Source: Hyphomonas sp. (GTDB lineage Bacteria; Pseudomonadota; Alphaproteobacteria; Caulobacterales; Hyphomonadaceae). Taken from it: 7,505 nucleotides of DNA. The stretch lies in NCBI GenBank assembly GCA_003486945.1, contig DNFL01000317.1:1-7505 (forward strand), written 5' to 3'. A model generated the notes under the pieces. It saw only the letters and a list, made by a program, of their open reading frames with translations. It searched no databases and was not told the origin of the DNA. How positions within the stretch are numbered: the stretch's first letter is position 1; each line of letters opens with the position of its first letter. Below are positions 5,775 to 7,505 of the stretch, piece after piece. Both the position numbers and the translations under genes were made by a program.

Positions 5775-7469
5775 GTGCTTTTTTCGACCAATGGCGTGCC
5801 CTCCCCGTTTGGCGGCTTTGTGGATATCGATTCCAAACAAACCGACCAGTACATCTTCTACGTGAACCAGGGCGGCCTCGGCATGGGCGACCGGGACTAT
5901 TACCTGGTCGACAGCGAAAAGAACCTCGAACTGCGCGCAGCCTATGTCACCATGGTGACGACGCTGCTGACCGCGGCCGGCTTTGATGATCCGGCCGCTG
6001 CGGCGGCGAGCGTCCTGGACCTCGAGACCTCGATCGCGAAAGCCCATTGGGACCGCGCGATCGGCCGCAACCGCAACCTCACCTATAACAAGCTGTCGAA
6101 GGCCGAACTGATCCAGCTGGGCGGCGCCTTCCCGACGGCGAAAGTGCTGGAAGAGTCGAAACTCGGCGGTCAGGAATTTTTCGTCGTGCGCCAGGTTACT
6201 CCGACGACGGAAGAAATCGCCGAGAACGGCCTGTCTGCCGAAGACGTGGCCAAGGTTTCCGGCGGCGGTGTCGAAGACATCTTCAAGATCATGGCGGAAG
6301 CGCCGATGGACAGCTGGAAAGCCTGGCTGGCGGCCGGTTACCTGCGTGGCAATTCGGACGTTCTGCCCAAGCATATCGATGACACCGTATTTGCCTTCTA
6401 CGGAACCGCTCTCACCGGAACGACCGAGCAGCGCCCGCGCTGGCGCCGCGGCGTGACGGCGGTCGAAGACTCGCTCGGCGAAGGCGTCGGCAAGGTCTAT
6501 GCCGAGCGGTACTTCCCGGCCGAGAACAAGGCCGCGATGGACGATCTGGTGGCGAACCTGCGCAAGGCGATGGCGTCGAACCTCGACGAGCTGACCTGGA
6601 TGGGCGACACGACGAAGGCAGAGGCACGCGACAAGCTGGCTAAGTTCACCCCGAAGATCGGCTACCCGGAAAAGTTCGAGACCTATGACACGCTGACTGT
6701 TGGCGACAGCGCGTTCGCGAACTCGGCCGCAGCCGGCGAGTGGGCGTATAACGATATGATCTCGCAGCTCGGCCAGCCGATCGACAAGACGGAATGGGGA
6801 ATGCTTCCCCAGACAGTGAACGCTTACTATTCGCCGAACCGCAACGAGATCGTCTTCCCGGCAGCCATCCTGCAGCCGCCCTTCTTCAACCTGTCAGCCG
6901 ACCCGGCGATCAATTACGGCGCCATCGGCGGCGTGATCGGTCACGAGATGGGCCATGGCTTTGACGATCAGGGCTCGAAATCGGACGGCGACGGCGTGCT
7001 TCGCAACTGGTGGACGCCTGAAGACGAAGCCAATTTCCGTGAGCTGACGGACGCGCTGGTGAGCCAATACAACACGTTCTGCCCGCTGGACGATGGTCAG
7101 ACCTGTGTCAACGGCCGCCTCGCCCTCGGCGAGAATATCGGCGACCTCGGCGGCCTGTCGATGGCGCACAAGGCCTACCGCCTGAGCCTCGACACCAACG
7201 GCGACGGTGTTGTCAGCGCTGATGAGGAAGCCCCGGTGCTGGACGGCCTGACCGGCGACCAGCGCTTCTTCATGGCCTGGGGCCAGGTATGGCGGGCGAA
7301 ATACCGCGACGAAGCCCTCCGCCGCCAGCTGCAGCAGGGCCCGCACTCGCCGCCGCAATACCGGATCAACGGCATCGTTCGTAACTTCGACGAATGGGAC
7401 GAGGCCTTCGACGTGCAGCCGGGGGACGCGCTTTACCTTCCGCCGGAAGAGCGTATCCGTATCTGGTAA
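5775..7469 (+). CDS. C-terminal fragment of the M13 peptidase with the full catalytic site
   Basis: This is the part of the same frame that an automatic gene caller would start at GTG 5775, giving 564 residues. It holds every catalytic and zinc-binding residue, but that GTG has no visible Shine-Dalgarno sequence and lies within family-like sequence (RDDLAVLFSTNG) that continues back to the TAA at 5679. It has no signal peptide, so if made alone it would stay in the cytoplasm. It is best read as the downstream part of the interrupted gene, not an independent gene. Confidence 0.55.
   Translation: MLFSTNGVPSPFGGFVDIDSKQTDQYIFYVNQGGLGMGDRDYYLVDSEKNLELRAAYVTMVTTLLTAAGFDDPAAAAASVLDLETSIAKAHWDRAIGRNRNLTYNKLSKAELIQLGGAFPTAKVLEESKLGGQEFFVVRQVTPTTEEIAENGLSAEDVAKVSGGGVEDIFKIMAEAPMDSWKAWLAAGYLRGNSDVLPKHIDDTVFAFYGTALTGTTEQRPRWRRGVTAVEDSLGEGVGKVYAERYFPAENKAAMDDLVANLRKAMASNLDELTWMGDTTKAEARDKLAKFTPKIGYPEKFETYDTLTVGDSAFANSAAAGEWAYNDMISQLGQPIDKTEWGMLPQTVNAYYSPNRNEIVFPAAILQPPFFNLSADPAINYGAIGGVIGHEMGHGFDDQGSKSDGDGVLRNWWTPEDEANFRELTDALVSQYNTFCPLDDGQTCVNGRLALGENIGDLGGLSMAHKAYRLSLDTNGDGVVSADEEAPVLDGLTGDQRFFMAWGQVWRAKYRDEALRRQLQQGPHSPPQYRINGIVRNFDEWDEAFDVQPGDALYLPPEERIRIW
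7191..7226 (+). other. EF-hand-like calcium-binding loop within the M13 catalytic domain
   Basis: Residues 644-655 read DTNGDGVVSADE. This fits the 12-residue EF-hand loop: Asp at 1, Asn at 3, Asp at 5, Gly at 6, a hydrophobic residue at 8, Ser at 9 and Glu at 12. It lies 16 residues after D628, on a stretch that in many bacterial M13 enzymes is a short turn before DGLTGDQRFF. Calcium binding is inferred from the pattern only. Confidence 0.6.
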
Positions 7470-7505
7470 CGATAGAAAGTCGTTTCAAAACAAGGCCGGA
7501 CGCCC

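Larger units (their letters stand above)
5262..7469 (+). pseudogene. M13 (neprilysin-like) zinc metallopeptidase lipoprotein, interrupted by one in-frame stop
   Basis: Ignoring one TAA at codon 140, the frame encodes 735 residues, about the usual length for bacterial M13 enzymes. These cut oligopeptides outside the cytoplasm. A lipoprotein signal (LITAC, Cys17) leads to an M13 N-terminal domain starting near GDDFNAYVNGAW (74-85). The catalytic domain has NAYYSP (N520), the zinc motif HEMGH (H561, E562, H565), the third ligand in GENIGDLGG (E624, with D628) and HSPPQYR (H695, R701). It ends in the characteristic YLPPEERIRIW. Spacing matches neprilysin: N542-H583 (41), H583-E646 (63), H711-R717 (6). 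Codons 141-171, between the stop and position 5775, still read like M13 sequence (TNTGAIEAAGLTPAEP), and no other stop or frameshift is seen. A homologue would likely have Tyr or another residue at codon 140, so one base change explains the break. It could be a recent nonsense mutation or a sequencing error; true read-through at TAA is less likely. Confidence 0.88.

Noticed and set aside
5100..6374. Minus-strand open frame of 424 codons opposite the M13 gene
   Set aside because: The plus strand encodes an unmistakable M13 protein here. The reverse frame has low-complexity shadow composition and no family resemblance.
7470..7505. Terminator or new gene after the M13 stop
   Set aside because: Only 36 bases are present and they show no complete hairpin, RBS or start codon.
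1..7505. Mobile element, CRISPR array, tRNA or phage features
   Set aside because: No repeat arrays, terminal inverted repeats, transposase-like frames or RNA folds were seen; coding style is uniform across the window.

Overview
The window comes from the chromosome of a G+C-rich Gram-negative bacterium. The genes are an outer-membrane efflux factor, an RND pump and a lipoprotein peptidase, all needing a two-membrane envelope. The NodT-type outer-membrane factor and the style of the proteins suggest an alphaproteobacterium, perhaps in or near the Hyphomonadaceae/Maricaulales. That placement is an inference from general familiarity, not from a marker gene. All genes are on the + strand and coding density is very high.

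Bases 1-5175 hold a tripartite efflux operon in the order outer-membrane factor, membrane-fusion protein, RND permease. The outer-membrane factor (1-698) is cut by the left edge. Two bases after its stop comes the adaptor (701-2020), followed by the RND permease (ATG at 2020, stop at 5175). The permease and adaptor would span the inner membrane and periplasm, and the outer-membrane factor would provide the exit duct. The substrate cannot be read from the sequence. No regulator is in the window.

After an 86-base gap with two small hairpins and a good ribosome binding site, bases 5262-7469 encode an M13 (neprilysin-like) zinc metallopeptidase with a lipoprotein signal peptide. Its frame is interrupted by one TAA at 5679-5681. 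The same frame continues without another stop to a family-typical C-terminus with every catalytic residue in place. The last 36 bases hold nothing I can identify.

The notable points are irregularities in otherwise ordinary genes. (1) The M13 gene has a single in-frame nonsense codon. (2) The conserved RND N-terminus (GIVAWFARNSVAANLL) is encoded just upstream of the only usable ATG, in the permease frame, with no ATG, GTG or TTG before an in-frame stop. This suggests a frameshift or a lost start at the adaptor/permease junction. (3) The M13 catalytic domain carries a textbook EF-hand calcium loop. (4) The permease has Asn where AcrB has its proton-relay lysine. I see no sign of a new multigene system, mobile element, CRISPR array or RNA gene.
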